Position numbers and translations under genes: made by a program | From: CAYNRE01 sp964399535 | Lineage (GTDB): Bacteria > Planctomycetota > Planctomycetia > Pirellulales > CAYNRE01 | Assembly (NCBI GenBank): GCA_964399535.1 | Contig: CAYNRE010000055.1 | Coordinates: 364,604-428,603, forward strand | DNA length: 64,000 bases | Direction: 5' to 3' | The notes under the pieces: model-generated | The model's database searches: none | What the model was told of the DNA's origin: nothing | What the model saw: only the letters and a program-made list of their open reading frames with translations | Shown: positions 15,620-23,963 of the stretch, in pieces | Layout: each line of letters opens with the position of its first letter | Numbering within the stretch: the first letter of the stretch is position 1

Positions 15620-18505
15620 ATGTTGCTGGGTCGTCGCACCGGGAATTGGTTGGGGTGGGCGGCATGCCTCGGCGCGCTGTGGTTTGCCACGGCCGACTCG
15701 GCGCTCGGAAACGAGAACCCCGCGATCGCGGCGGGCGAAACGCCGGCCTCGGGCTCGGCGGGCTCGGGAAAATCCGACGAGTCGGAGCCGCCCAAGTTTC
15801 CCGAATGGGACAAGGTGCTCAAGGGTACCACCAAGGTCGAGGGGCTCTTCCCGCTGCACTACAACGCCAAGGAACAGAAGCTGTTCCTGGAGATCTCGTC
15901 GGGCCAGTTCGATAAAGACCTGATTTGCCCGATCTCGATTTCACGCGGTGCCGGCGGTTTGTTTCTGGGGGGCGACACGCTCAATTTTGGCGATCAGTGG
16001 GTGCTCAGCTTCCGCCGGGCTGGCGACCGGATTCTGGTGGTGCGCCGCAATATTTACTTCAAGGCCAAAGACGGCACGCCCCAAGCCGACGCGGTCAAGG
16101 TTTCGTACAACGACTCGATCATTCTGGCCTTGCCGATTCGTAGCGAGCAGGGTGGCGGCAGCAAGGTGCTGGTCGACGGCGCCGACCTGTTCATGACCGA
16201 CCTGGCCAACATCGGCATTCGGCCCGATCAGGCCCGCAGCACCTGGGGAAAGATCAAGGGCTTCGAGCACAACATCGGCGTGGAAGTGAATGCCGTTTTT
16301 CCGCTGGGCTTCGGCGGGTACTACTTTTTCTTCTTTGGTGGTCCCGAGGTGCCTGATTACCGCGGGGTGCAGGTAACCATTCATTACGGGCTGTCGATGG
16401 TGCCCAGCTCCAGCTACACGCCGCGGGCGGCCGACGACCGGGTGGGGCATTTCCTCTCGGTGCTGAAGGACTACTCGACCGACAAAGAGAAGTCGCCGAT
16501 CGTGCGCTACGTAACCCGCTGGAAGCTGGAAAAGGCCGATCCTTCGTCGGACAAATCGCCGCCCAAGGAGCCGATTATTTTCTGGATCGAAAAGACGGTT
16601 CCCCGCGAATACCGTCCCTACGTGAAAGACGGCATCCTGGAATGGAACAAGGCGTTTGAGCAGATCGGCTTTATCGACGCCATCCAGGTTCGCGATCAAC
16701 AGCCGCAAGACGACTTTGATCCCGAGGACATTCGCTACAACACCTTCCGCTGGATCACGACGAGCACCCCCTTTGCCATGGGGCCCTCGCGGACCAATCC
16801 GCTGACCGGGCAGATTCTCGACGCCGACATCCTCTTTGACGAAGCGATGGTTCGTTACTGGCGTCAAGATTTCCTGCTTACCACCGGGTTGCCGCAAAGC
16901 CTGGAACTACTGCACAGCGGCCAGCGCCAGGCCTGGTTCAAGCTGTTCTCCTCGTCGCTGCCGATGCTGCACGAGGTAGAGCCCGCGTTGATGCGAATGC
17001 TCGACGAGGCCAGCCACGACGAACACGCGCCCCACTCCAGCCGGGCCATGGCCCAGGCGGGCACCGGCAAGGCCGCCGGCGCGCACCGGATGGCGGGCCA
17101 TTTTTCCGGTCGAAGCTGTTGCCTGCGGGGCCATTCCATGGCGCAGCAGCTCGGCACCATGGCGGCCGTCATGGCGGCCCAGGGCATCATTCCCGCGGGC
17201 GGCAAGGTGCCCGAGGAATTTATCGGCCAAGCGATCAAGGAAGTGACCATGCACGAAGTGGGTCACACCTTGGGGCTGCGCCACAACTTCAAGGCCAGCA
17301 TCATGCTCTCGCTGGCTGAAACGCACAACAAGGAGATCACCTCGAAGCGCGGGATCGCCGGCTCGGTGATGGACTACCTGCCGGCCAATATCGCCCGCAA
17401 AGGTCAGACCCAGGGGCACTACTTCAGCCCCACCATCGGTCCCTACGACTACTGGGCCATCGAGTACGCCTATAAGCCGATCAGCGGCGACGAGGCCGCC
17501 GAGCTGGCCAAGATCGGTAGCCGGGTGGCCGAGCCCGATCTGGCCTTTGGCACCGACGAAGACGTTTGGGGTAACCCCGACCCGCGGATTAACCTGTACG
17601 ACTTGGGCGATCCGCTGGACTACGCCAAGGAACGCATTCTGCTCGTGCAGGAGAGCCTGCAAACGCTGACCGAGAAAATGGTGGCCGACGGCGAAGGGTG
17701 GCAGCGCACCCGCGACGCCTTCCGGGCCCTGCTGGGCGAGCTGTCGAGCGCGACTTTCCTGGCCACGCAATACGTGGGCGGCGAGCACACCCATCGCGAC
17801 CACAAGGCCGATCCCAATGGCCGGCTCCCCTACGAGCCGATTCCCATTGCCAAGCAGCGCGACGCGATCGCCTTCCTCTCGGAAAATATTCTTACCGACA
17901 AGGCGTTCAAATTCCCGCCCGAATTGCTCCGGAAGCTGGCTCCCGAGTTCTGGTCGGACTGGTTGTTTTCGAGCTACAACATGTCGGCCGAGGCGTTCCC
18001 GGTAAACGACTACGTGCTCTCGATCCAGAGCGAGGTTCTGTACACCTTTCTGGCAGGCGACACCCTCTCGCGACTTCAAGATATCGAGCTGCACGCCACG
18101 CCTGAGCAAGAGGTGTTGCGGATGCCCGAGGTGTTCGACTCGCTCTCGACGGCCATCTGGAGCGAGTTGCCCGGTGATCCGGCCGCGGCTCCGGCGGGCA
18201 AGCTGGCAGTATCGGAAATCCGCCGCCGGTTGCAGCGGGCGCATTTCAGCCGCTTGGCCGAGATGGTGCTCGGAACGAGCTACAATCCGTACGGGTACTC
18301 GTTCAGCTTCTACGGAGGGGAAAGCGTGCCGGCCGACGCCCGCAGCCTGGCCCGGCTGCAGCTGAAGAAACTGCAGGCCCGGATCGAGGGAAGCCTGGGC
18401 AATGCCGCGCTCGAGAAAGATTCCTACACCGAGGCCCACCTTTCCGAACTCAAGGATCGGATCGACAAGGTGCTCGACGCCGATATGCAGATTAACCGCA
18501 CCTAG
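15620..18505 (+). CDS. exported zinc-dependent metalloprotease, DUF5117/DUF4953 type
   Basis: 961 residues from ATG 15620, which follows AAGGAG by 7 nt. Signal peptide region ends near SALGN. Residues ~75-300 match the DUF5117-like N-terminal part. The catalytic zinc motif HEVGHTLGLRHNF is near residue 545 (HExxHxxGxxH, metzincin style). The C-terminal third is helical. The family is common in planctomycetes and Bacteroidetes as large secreted or periplasmic enzymes of unknown substrate. It is monocistronic as far as can be seen; the next gene starts 98 bp on. Confidence 0.88.
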   Translation: MLLGRRTGNWLGWAACLGALWFATADSALGNENPAIAAGETPASGSAGSGKSDESEPPKFPEWDKVLKGTTKVEGLFPLHYNAKEQKLFLEISSGQFDKDLICPISISRGAGGLFLGGDTLNFGDQWVLSFRRAGDRILVVRRNIYFKAKDGTPQADAVKVSYNDSIILALPIRSEQGGGSKVLVDGADLFMTDLANIGIRPDQARSTWGKIKGFEHNIGVEVNAVFPLGFGGYYFFFFGGPEVPDYRGVQVTIHYGLSMVPSSSYTPRAADDRVGHFLSVLKDYSTDKEKSPIVRYVTRWKLEKADPSSDKSPPKEPIIFWIEKTVPREYRPYVKDGILEWNKAFEQIGFIDAIQVRDQQPQDDFDPEDIRYNTFRWITTSTPFAMGPSRTNPLTGQILDADILFDEAMVRYWRQDFLLTTGLPQSLELLHSGQRQAWFKLFSSSLPMLHEVEPALMRMLDEASHDEHAPHSSRAMAQAGTGKAAGAHRMAGHFSGRSCCLRGHSMAQQLGTMAAVMAAQGIIPAGGKVPEEFIGQAIKEVTMHEVGHTLGLRHNFKASIMLSLAETHNKEITSKRGIAGSVMDYLPANIARKGQTQGHYFSPTIGPYDYWAIEYAYKPISGDEAAELAKIGSRVAEPDLAFGTDEDVWGNPDPRINLYDLGDPLDYAKERILLVQESLQTLTEKMVADGEGWQRTRDAFRALLGELSSATFLATQYVGGEHTHRDHKADPNGRLPYEPIPIAKQRDAIAFLSENILTDKAFKFPPELLRKLAPEFWSDWLFSSYNMSAEAFPVNDYVLSIQSEVLYTFLAGDTLSRLQDIELHATPEQEVLRMPEVFDSLSTAIWSELPGDPAAAPAGKLAVSEIRRRLQRAHFSRLAEMVLGTSYNPYGYSFSFYGGESVPADARSLARLQLKKLQARIEGSLGNAALEKDSYTEAHLSELKDRIDKVLDADMQINRT

Positions 18506-18603
18506 CAGCGCCACGCGGTTGATTCGCGTAACCTTTCGCGGCTCGCCGGTCGTGCGTCGATCGGCGAGCCGTTTTGCTAGAGTCGCAGGGAGGAGGGCTT
18601 CTC

Positions 18604-19434
18604 ATGCGTGGCCCAATGCTGCTGTTAGGAGGCTGGCTGCTGGCCCTGGTGAATTCGGCCTGGTGCCAAACCTCGACTGGTGGCGCGGAGCCGCTCGTCG
18701 GGCTGGAAATGGCCGAGCACTGGCCCATTGAGCACGCCACGCACCACGTGCAGGGGTTGGCCGCCACGCCGGATTGGTTTTGGATCACCAGTGTCGACCG
18801 GGCTACCCGGAGCGGCTGGATCTATCAGTTCGATCGCGCCACCCGGCGGGTTGTCGCCGAACGCCGCATCGAACGTGGCGAACAGTTTCACCCTGGGGGG
18901 GTGCAACTGCAGGGCAAGTCGCTGTGGGTGCCGGTGGCCGAGTACCGGCCGCGCTCGAGCAGCACCGTACTACGGCTCGATGCCCAGACCCTGGCCGAAG
19001 AAGCTGCTTTCGCCGTGGAGGATCACCTGGGCGCCATCGCCGCCGACGGAAAAGGAACCATCTGGGCCGTGAATTGGGATTCCCGGGCGTTCTACGTGTT
19101 TTCCGAGTCGGGAGCGCTCAAGCGGCAATTCGATAGCGCGACCGGGGTGGCCTATCAGGACCTGGAGTGGCACGAGGAATATCTCTGGGCCCTGGGGTCG
19201 ACCAAACTCGAAGGGGTGCCGACAGCGGTGGTCGACCAGTTGCGGCCCGACGATGGCAAGCTGATTCGTCGGTGGGTGCTCGCCGGCCGTCCGAAGCGCG
19301 GAGGCCTGTACTCGCGGGAAGGGTTCTCGCGGCTGGGCAGCGACCTTTTCGTACTGCCTGAAGATGGTCCCCATACCCAGGTGTACCGATTCGCGCTGCC
19401 CATCGCGGATCCGGACCCGGACAGTGGCAATTAA
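18604..19434 (+). CDS. exported beta-propeller-like protein (possibly DUF6454)
   Basis: About 276 residues from ATG 18604, preceded by GGGAGGAGGG. Signal peptide ends near AWCQ. The body has repeating strand units of the type FWITSVDRATRSGWIYQFD, KSLWVPVAEYRPRSSSTVLR and GTIWAVNWDSRAFYVFSESG, as in SMP-30/propeller folds. I think DUF6454 is the closest family but cannot verify it. Its TAA overlaps the stop of the convergent aminotransferase gene. Confidence 0.65.
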   Translation: MRGPMLLLGGWLLALVNSAWCQTSTGGAEPLVGLEMAEHWPIEHATHHVQGLAATPDWFWITSVDRATRSGWIYQFDRATRRVVAERRIERGEQFHPGGVQLQGKSLWVPVAEYRPRSSSTVLRLDAQTLAEEAAFAVEDHLGAIAADGKGTIWAVNWDSRAFYVFSESGALKRQFDSATGVAYQDLEWHEEYLWALGSTKLEGVPTAVVDQLRPDDGKLIRRWVLAGRPKRGGLYSREGFSRLGSDLFVLPEDGPHTQVYRFALPIADPDPDSGN

Positions 19435-20363
19435 CCAAGGCGGCGGGCGTACTGCTCAGCCTGTTGGGCCAGGTTAAGCCCTAGCTCTTCCCAAAGTGCG
19501 GCCTGGAGCCGGGCCGTTACTGGGCCCGGAAAATCTTCGCCTAGCCGGCTTCCCTGGAACGAACGGACCGGCAGGATGCCGATTGAAGTCGAGCTGACAA
19601 ACATCTCGCTCGCCGTTGCCGCGTCGGCCGGCGTCAGGTCGTGCTCTTGGTGGGCAATTCCCAACCGTTGGGCTAGTCCCAGAATCACGCCGCGTGTGAC
19701 GCCCAGAAGCACATTTCGCGAATGGGGCGTTTCCAGCACCCCGTCGCGTATCAGGAACACGTTGCCGCTTGTGCCCTCGGTTAGAAAGCCGTCGGGATCG
19801 ACTAGCACGGCCCATGCGCCGGCCAAATGGTCTTGAGCCTGGAAGTTGGCCAATTGATAGGAGGCGCGGCTGCGGGTTTTGATCGTGGTGTCGCAAAGCC
19901 AACTGGGAACGGCTCGCTGAGCGGGAACGACGAGGTCGATCCCCCTGCAATAGGCGGTCGCAAGCGCGGCCATCTTCGGTTCGAGCGGAAAGCAGCTGAC
20001 CACCACGGTCGGCCGGCACTGCTCGGGTGAGAAGGCCTCGAGAAACGCGCCGGCCGGCCCGCGCGACACGTTGTGAATGATGTTCCAATCCACATCGGCG
20101 GGCTGCGTGGGCAGGTTGCGGGCAAGAGTTTCCTCGGTAATCCTGGCCAGCTCGCCGATCGAAAGGCCGGGGTCGATTCTCAGCACGCGGAGGCTATGAA
20201 ACAAGCGCTCCAGGTGCTCGTTCAAGCGATAGGGCCGTTGGCGGCAGGTGCGGGTGACCTCGAAAGCCATGTCGCCCATCGTCAGGGCGGAGTCGTAGAT
20301 CGAGATTCGCGCCTCGGATTCTGGGATAAACTCGCCGCTCAAGTACACCCAGCGCCCAGCCAC
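19431..20363 (-). CDS. class IV PLP-dependent aminotransferase (BCAT / D-amino acid aminotransferase fold)
   Basis: About 310 residues from a GTG at 20363 that follows GAGAGGG; an ATG at 20432 is in frame but adds 23 residues unlike the family. It opens VYLSGEFIPESEARISIYDS, typical of the fold. The catalytic lysine is in CDTTIKTRSRASYQLANFQA. The cofactor loop is LTEGTSGNVFLI, and GVTRGVILGLA follows. Reaction is amino-group transfer on an alpha-amino acid or, less likely, aminodeoxychorismate lyase. The substrate cannot be assigned. Confidence 0.85.
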   Translation of the reverse strand: MAGRWVYLSGEFIPESEARISIYDSALTMGDMAFEVTRTCRQRPYRLNEHLERLFHSLRVLRIDPGLSIGELARITEETLARNLPTQPADVDWNIIHNVSRGPAGAFLEAFSPEQCRPTVVVSCFPLEPKMAALATAYCRGIDLVVPAQRAVPSWLCDTTIKTRSRASYQLANFQAQDHLAGAWAVLVDPDGFLTEGTSGNVFLIRDGVLETPHSRNVLLGVTRGVILGLAQRLGIAHQEHDLTPADAATASEMFVSSTSIGILPVRSFQGSRLGEDFPGPVTARLQAALWEELGLNLAQQAEQYARRLG

Positions 20364-20538
20364 GGTCGAACCCTCTCGATTGCGGAATGCTCCCCGGTCG
20401 GCGGGCCGGCGCCCGGTTGGCTTTGCCGACACTCAGAATCGTGCCCGGGAAGCGATTCATTCTGCTCGCCGAGGCAAGCTCTGGCGCGGGCCCGGCCAAC
20501 AGGGATCACCGGCCAACAGGGAACTTAGCCGAAACAGT

Positions 20539-22236
20539 CTATCCGTAGTTTAGACGGGGTGGCGTGGAGCGAAGAATGGGGACGTCCAACAGCCGGGGCC
20601 GGTCTCCCGAGAGCGATTGCTGGACGAGCCCGGCCAGTTCGTCGAGCCGGGTCACGCGCCGGGCCTCGACACCAAGCGATCGGGCCAGGCCGACGAAATC
20701 GACCTCGGGCTCGGCCAAATCGAGCCCGACGAACTTGCCTTGCTGTGCGGCGGGCAACCCGAGTCCGCGCGCGCCCACCTTGAGAATCTGGTATTGGGCG
20801 TTGTTGCAGATGAGGAAAGTAACCGGAATCTGGTAGCGGGCCGCCGTCCACAGGCCCTGGATGCCGTACATGGCCGCGCCCTCGCCCAGGAGGGCCAAAA
20901 CCGGTCGATCGGGCCAGGCCAATTTCACCCCCAGAGCGCAGCCCAGCCCCCAGCCCAGGGCCCAGCCGCGATGGCCAAAGTAGCCCGAGGTGTTCTTCAG
21001 CGCGCCCAGCCGCTCGAAAACGGTGTTCGTGGTGGTGACCGCTTCCTCGATCACCGCGATGTTGGGGGGCAAGACTTCGGCGAGCGTGCTCATCAGGCCC
21101 AGCGGGGTAATCGGCTCCTGAGCGCGCTCGGTTTGGGCCTGTGCCAAGAGCCTGGCCCGGTCGGCCGCGTGGGTGCTGGCCCATTGTTCGGCCCGGTGGC
21201 GAACGGCTTGGCGCTGGGACTCGGATTGAATCTGGGCCACACGCGAGGCCAGCTCGGCCAGCGACACTTTGGTATGGCCCAGCAACCCCACTTCTACTTG
21301 ATAGTTCTTGCCGATCTGCCAGGGGTCTTCGTCCAGGTGAACTAACTTCAGCGTTTCAGGCATGGCCCGCGACGGTTCCATGAACACGTATTGCCGCAAC
21401 AGATCCATGCCGACGACCAGCGCTACGTCGTAGGGAGCCAAGCGCTGGCGTACTTCGGGCGACCACAGCGGCAGCCCCAGGGCTGCGAGCGGGTGATCGG
21501 CCGGAAAGCTGAGCCGGCCATGAGTGGTGCCCGACTCGGAAATGACCGGTCCGCCCAACAACTCGGCCAGGCGGACCAGTTCGGCCACGGCATCGAGCTC
21601 CACCACCCGGCTGCCTACCAGTACCACGGGGTTCTGGGCGGAAGCCAGCAATTGGGCAGCTTGTTCGATGGCGCCAGCGGCGGGGCGCACCCGGGTGTCG
21701 AGTGGCGCGGCGGGCGCGAGATCGAGCTCCGCTACCTCGGCCTGCACGTCCATCGGAATCGAGAGAAACACGGGCCCCGTGGGTGGGCTCAGCGCGGTCT
21801 GCATGGCTCGCCGCAACAGCACCGGCAGGTCTTCGACCCGGGTCACTTCGGCGGCCCACTTGGTCCAGCCGCGGGCGACGCCGACCATGTCGGACCACAG
21901 AATCGGTTCTTCCACGGCCAGACGGCGATCGGTTTGGCCCGCGGTTACCAGCAGTGGTGTGCCGGCGCGATAGGAGTTGTAGAGCATGCCCATGGCGTTG
22001 CCGAGGCCGCAGCTAATGTGCAAATTGACCACGCCCAGAGCGCGACTGGCTTGGGCGTAGCCGTCGGCCATGGCCATGACGGGCACCTCTTGCAGGCCCA
22101 GCACGTATTGCAGCCGTGGATCGTCGACCAGGGCGTCTAAAAGCGGCAGTTCGGTCGTGCCAGGGTTGCCAAACATATAGCGCACGCCGGCCTGCGCGAG
22201 CATCTCGAGCAGGGCCTGACTTCCGCTAGAGCGCAT
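20539..22236 (-). CDS. thiamine diphosphate-dependent decarboxylase, benzoylformate decarboxylase-like
   Basis: 565 residues with the three-domain ThDP fold. The catalytic Glu is in GLQEVPVMAMADGYA (~50). NLHISCGLGNAMG keeps the His found in benzoylformate decarboxylases and followed by GTPLLVTAGQ. The cofactor motif starts ALLGEGAAMYGIQGLW, with GEG in place of the usual GDG, and ends ICNN. It could be an alpha-keto acid decarboxylase or an acetolactate synthase-like enzyme; the active-site His favours the former. It is transcribed in the same direction as the aminotransferase 170 bp downstream, suggesting linked amino acid/keto acid metabolism. Confidence 0.82.
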   Translation of the reverse strand: MRSSGSQALLEMLAQAGVRYMFGNPGTTELPLLDALVDDPRLQYVLGLQEVPVMAMADGYAQASRALGVVNLHISCGLGNAMGMLYNSYRAGTPLLVTAGQTDRRLAVEEPILWSDMVGVARGWTKWAAEVTRVEDLPVLLRRAMQTALSPPTGPVFLSIPMDVQAEVAELDLAPAAPLDTRVRPAAGAIEQAAQLLASAQNPVVLVGSRVVELDAVAELVRLAELLGGPVISESGTTHGRLSFPADHPLAALGLPLWSPEVRQRLAPYDVALVVGMDLLRQYVFMEPSRAMPETLKLVHLDEDPWQIGKNYQVEVGLLGHTKVSLAELASRVAQIQSESQRQAVRHRAEQWASTHAADRARLLAQAQTERAQEPITPLGLMSTLAEVLPPNIAVIEEAVTTTNTVFERLGALKNTSGYFGHRGWALGWGLGCALGVKLAWPDRPVLALLGEGAAMYGIQGLWTAARYQIPVTFLICNNAQYQILKVGARGLGLPAAQQGKFVGLDLAEPEVDFVGLARSLGVEARRVTRLDELAGLVQQSLSGDRPRLLDVPILRSTPPRLNYG

Positions 22237-22380
22237 CAGAAACCTCGAATCCGAAAAGGCGCCAAACCATTCGGGTAGCCTGGTGAATCAGGCGGAATCG
22301 CCGGGCCAAGCCACCCAAGCTGCCGTGAGTGTACGTCTCGCGGCACCAGTTGCAAATCGCCCGGCGCGCGACTCCGGCGC

Positions 22381-22419
22381 AAAAAGAAACGGCCGGACTT
22401 CGCCACGGGAAGCCCGGCC
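22381..22419 (-). terminator. rho-independent terminator of the Cys-rich protein gene
   Basis: On the minus strand an 11-bp stem GGCCGGGCTTC / GAAGTCCGGCC (one wobble) with a 7-nt loop is followed by GTTTCTTTTT. It lies ~65 bp past the stop of the gene at 22485-23261 and before the decarboxylase start. Confidence 0.8.
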
Positions 22420-22484
22420 GCTGGTTATTTCGCAATTGCCGCTTCGCTCGGTGTTTTCGGCCCTTACAGGCGGCGAGCGGTTCG

Positions 22485-23261
22485 CTAGCGGCGCGGCGAG
22501 CTGGCTCGCGGACGAGTGGCCGCGCTCCGCGGAGGCGCCTGGTACTGAACCGGAGCATACTCCGAACGGGTTCGCACCGACGGCGCGGGGCGGGTTGCCG
22601 GCGCGGGGCGCATGGTGGCCGTGCGCGGCCGGCTGGTCGGGCTCGGTCGCCGCGCGGCCGAGTGATAGCTCGGCGGCATCCGCGGCGGTGCCCAGCCCGA
22701 ACTCGCGGCGGGTGGCAGTTCGACCGGCGCGTTTTGGGTGGGAGCCGGAGCGCCCCGAGCCGGGGTCGGGCCGGCAGGTTCGCCGTAGTAGGCGCCACCG
22801 CCCTGGCCACAACTGGTGCAACCAGGTTGGCCTTCGACGTAGTCCCCTTGGCTGTAACCGCTGGAATAGCCGTCTTCGTAGTACCCGCCGTCGACATAGC
22901 CGCCGCCGCAGCAGTCGTCGCAAGTGCCGCAGCCGCCGCAGCCGCCGTAGGCACCAGGGTAGTGATGCAGTCCGTAAAACAGATTCAATAGCGGGCGCGG
23001 CGGATAGCAGGCCTGGGGGCCGATCCAGTTGCCAGTGCCATCGCAGGGATCGCAACACTCCGGTGGCGGATCCCAGAAGTCGCCCCAGTATCGAGCGCCG
23101 CACCCGTTAGGCCCCGACATGCAGCCGGCATCGCACCCGCCATGGCAGCCGTAGTAGGGGCCGCCGAACGGCCGCCAGCAGACCAGGGCCTTGAGCAACC
23201 CATCGCCGCGGGCGACACCGGCGGCACTTACCAGCAAAACGAACAACAGCGCGCGCTTCAT
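22485..23261 (-). CDS. small exported Cys/Gly/Tyr-rich protein
   Basis: 258 residues from ATG 23261, preceded by GGAAGGA. Signal peptide MKRALLFVLLVSAAGVARG. Residues ~25-140 carry about 18 cysteines in Gly/Tyr/Pro-rich context (YYGCHGGCDAGC, GGCGGCGTCDDCCGGG). Residues ~150-258 are Pro/Arg/Ser-rich without structure (SPTSRPRTATMRPAPATR). No enzymatic motif is visible. A disulfide-linked surface or cell-wall component is possible by composition. It has its own terminator. Confidence 0.65.
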   Translation of the reverse strand: MKRALLFVLLVSAAGVARGDGLLKALVCWRPFGGPYYGCHGGCDAGCMSGPNGCGARYWGDFWDPPPECCDPCDGTGNWIGPQACYPPRPLLNLFYGLHHYPGAYGGCGGCGTCDDCCGGGYVDGGYYEDGYSSGYSQGDYVEGQPGCTSCGQGGGAYYGEPAGPTPARGAPAPTQNAPVELPPAASSGWAPPRMPPSYHSAARRPSPTSRPRTATMRPAPATRPAPSVRTRSEYAPVQYQAPPRSAATRPRASSPRR

Positions 23262-23963
23262 GGCGAAGATTTCCTTCCGAGGGCAGTCGCTGGACGAACA
23301 AGGCGTCGAGGTCGTCGCAGGGCCCCCCCTGAAACACTCCTCGGAACATGCCAACGGTCGGGCGGCAGGGTTCGAGCAAGGCCAACGGTGCCGTCAGCCA
23401 ACTTCGCTCGCGGCGGTTTGTTAAGCCCGCCAAGCGCACTCGGAACATGAAAGCCCGACATTGGGGTCTATCGGCCACCCTCCCGGCAAAATCGAGAGAA
23501 TCGCTAGGACCGCGCCAGCCGCTAAAGTCGGTGAACACTTCGGGGCGTTCGGAGAGGGCGACTGAGTCCACCTAACGATTGAATGTAAAACAGGTTGCGC
23601 CGTGCACTAGCGACCCGCGATCGACCGGCCAGCGAGAACCGGGCGCGGTTTTTAGGGCTCACTTGCACCACGCAGCCGAAACAAGAAACACCGGGCCGGG
23701 GTAAAGCAGCCAGTGGCCCTGCTCCCGGCGGGCAGCCTGCCCCGCTCGGGGGCCGCAGGTTGCCGGGAAGCGCATTCGCCCGATGCCGGGGGCGGGCTCG
23801 GCGGCCGGCAGCGCGGATGATTCGCGTTGCCCACGATGGAGGCCTCGGTCAGAATCCGGGCGGTGCCACGCCGCGCTCGGCCTGTCCGGAGCCGGTCGGC
23901 CGCCACTTAAGGTTCACCCTCGGGCAAAGTTACTGGAACCCCTTGGTAAGAGAGTACCCACCC
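23262..23963. other. 700-bp divergent intergenic region
   Basis: Separates the Cys-rich gene (minus) from the second redoxin fusion (plus). The frame upstream of 23964 is open but its sequence (Arg/Pro/Gly-rich) looks non-coding. No RNA or repeat recognised. Confidence 0.4.
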
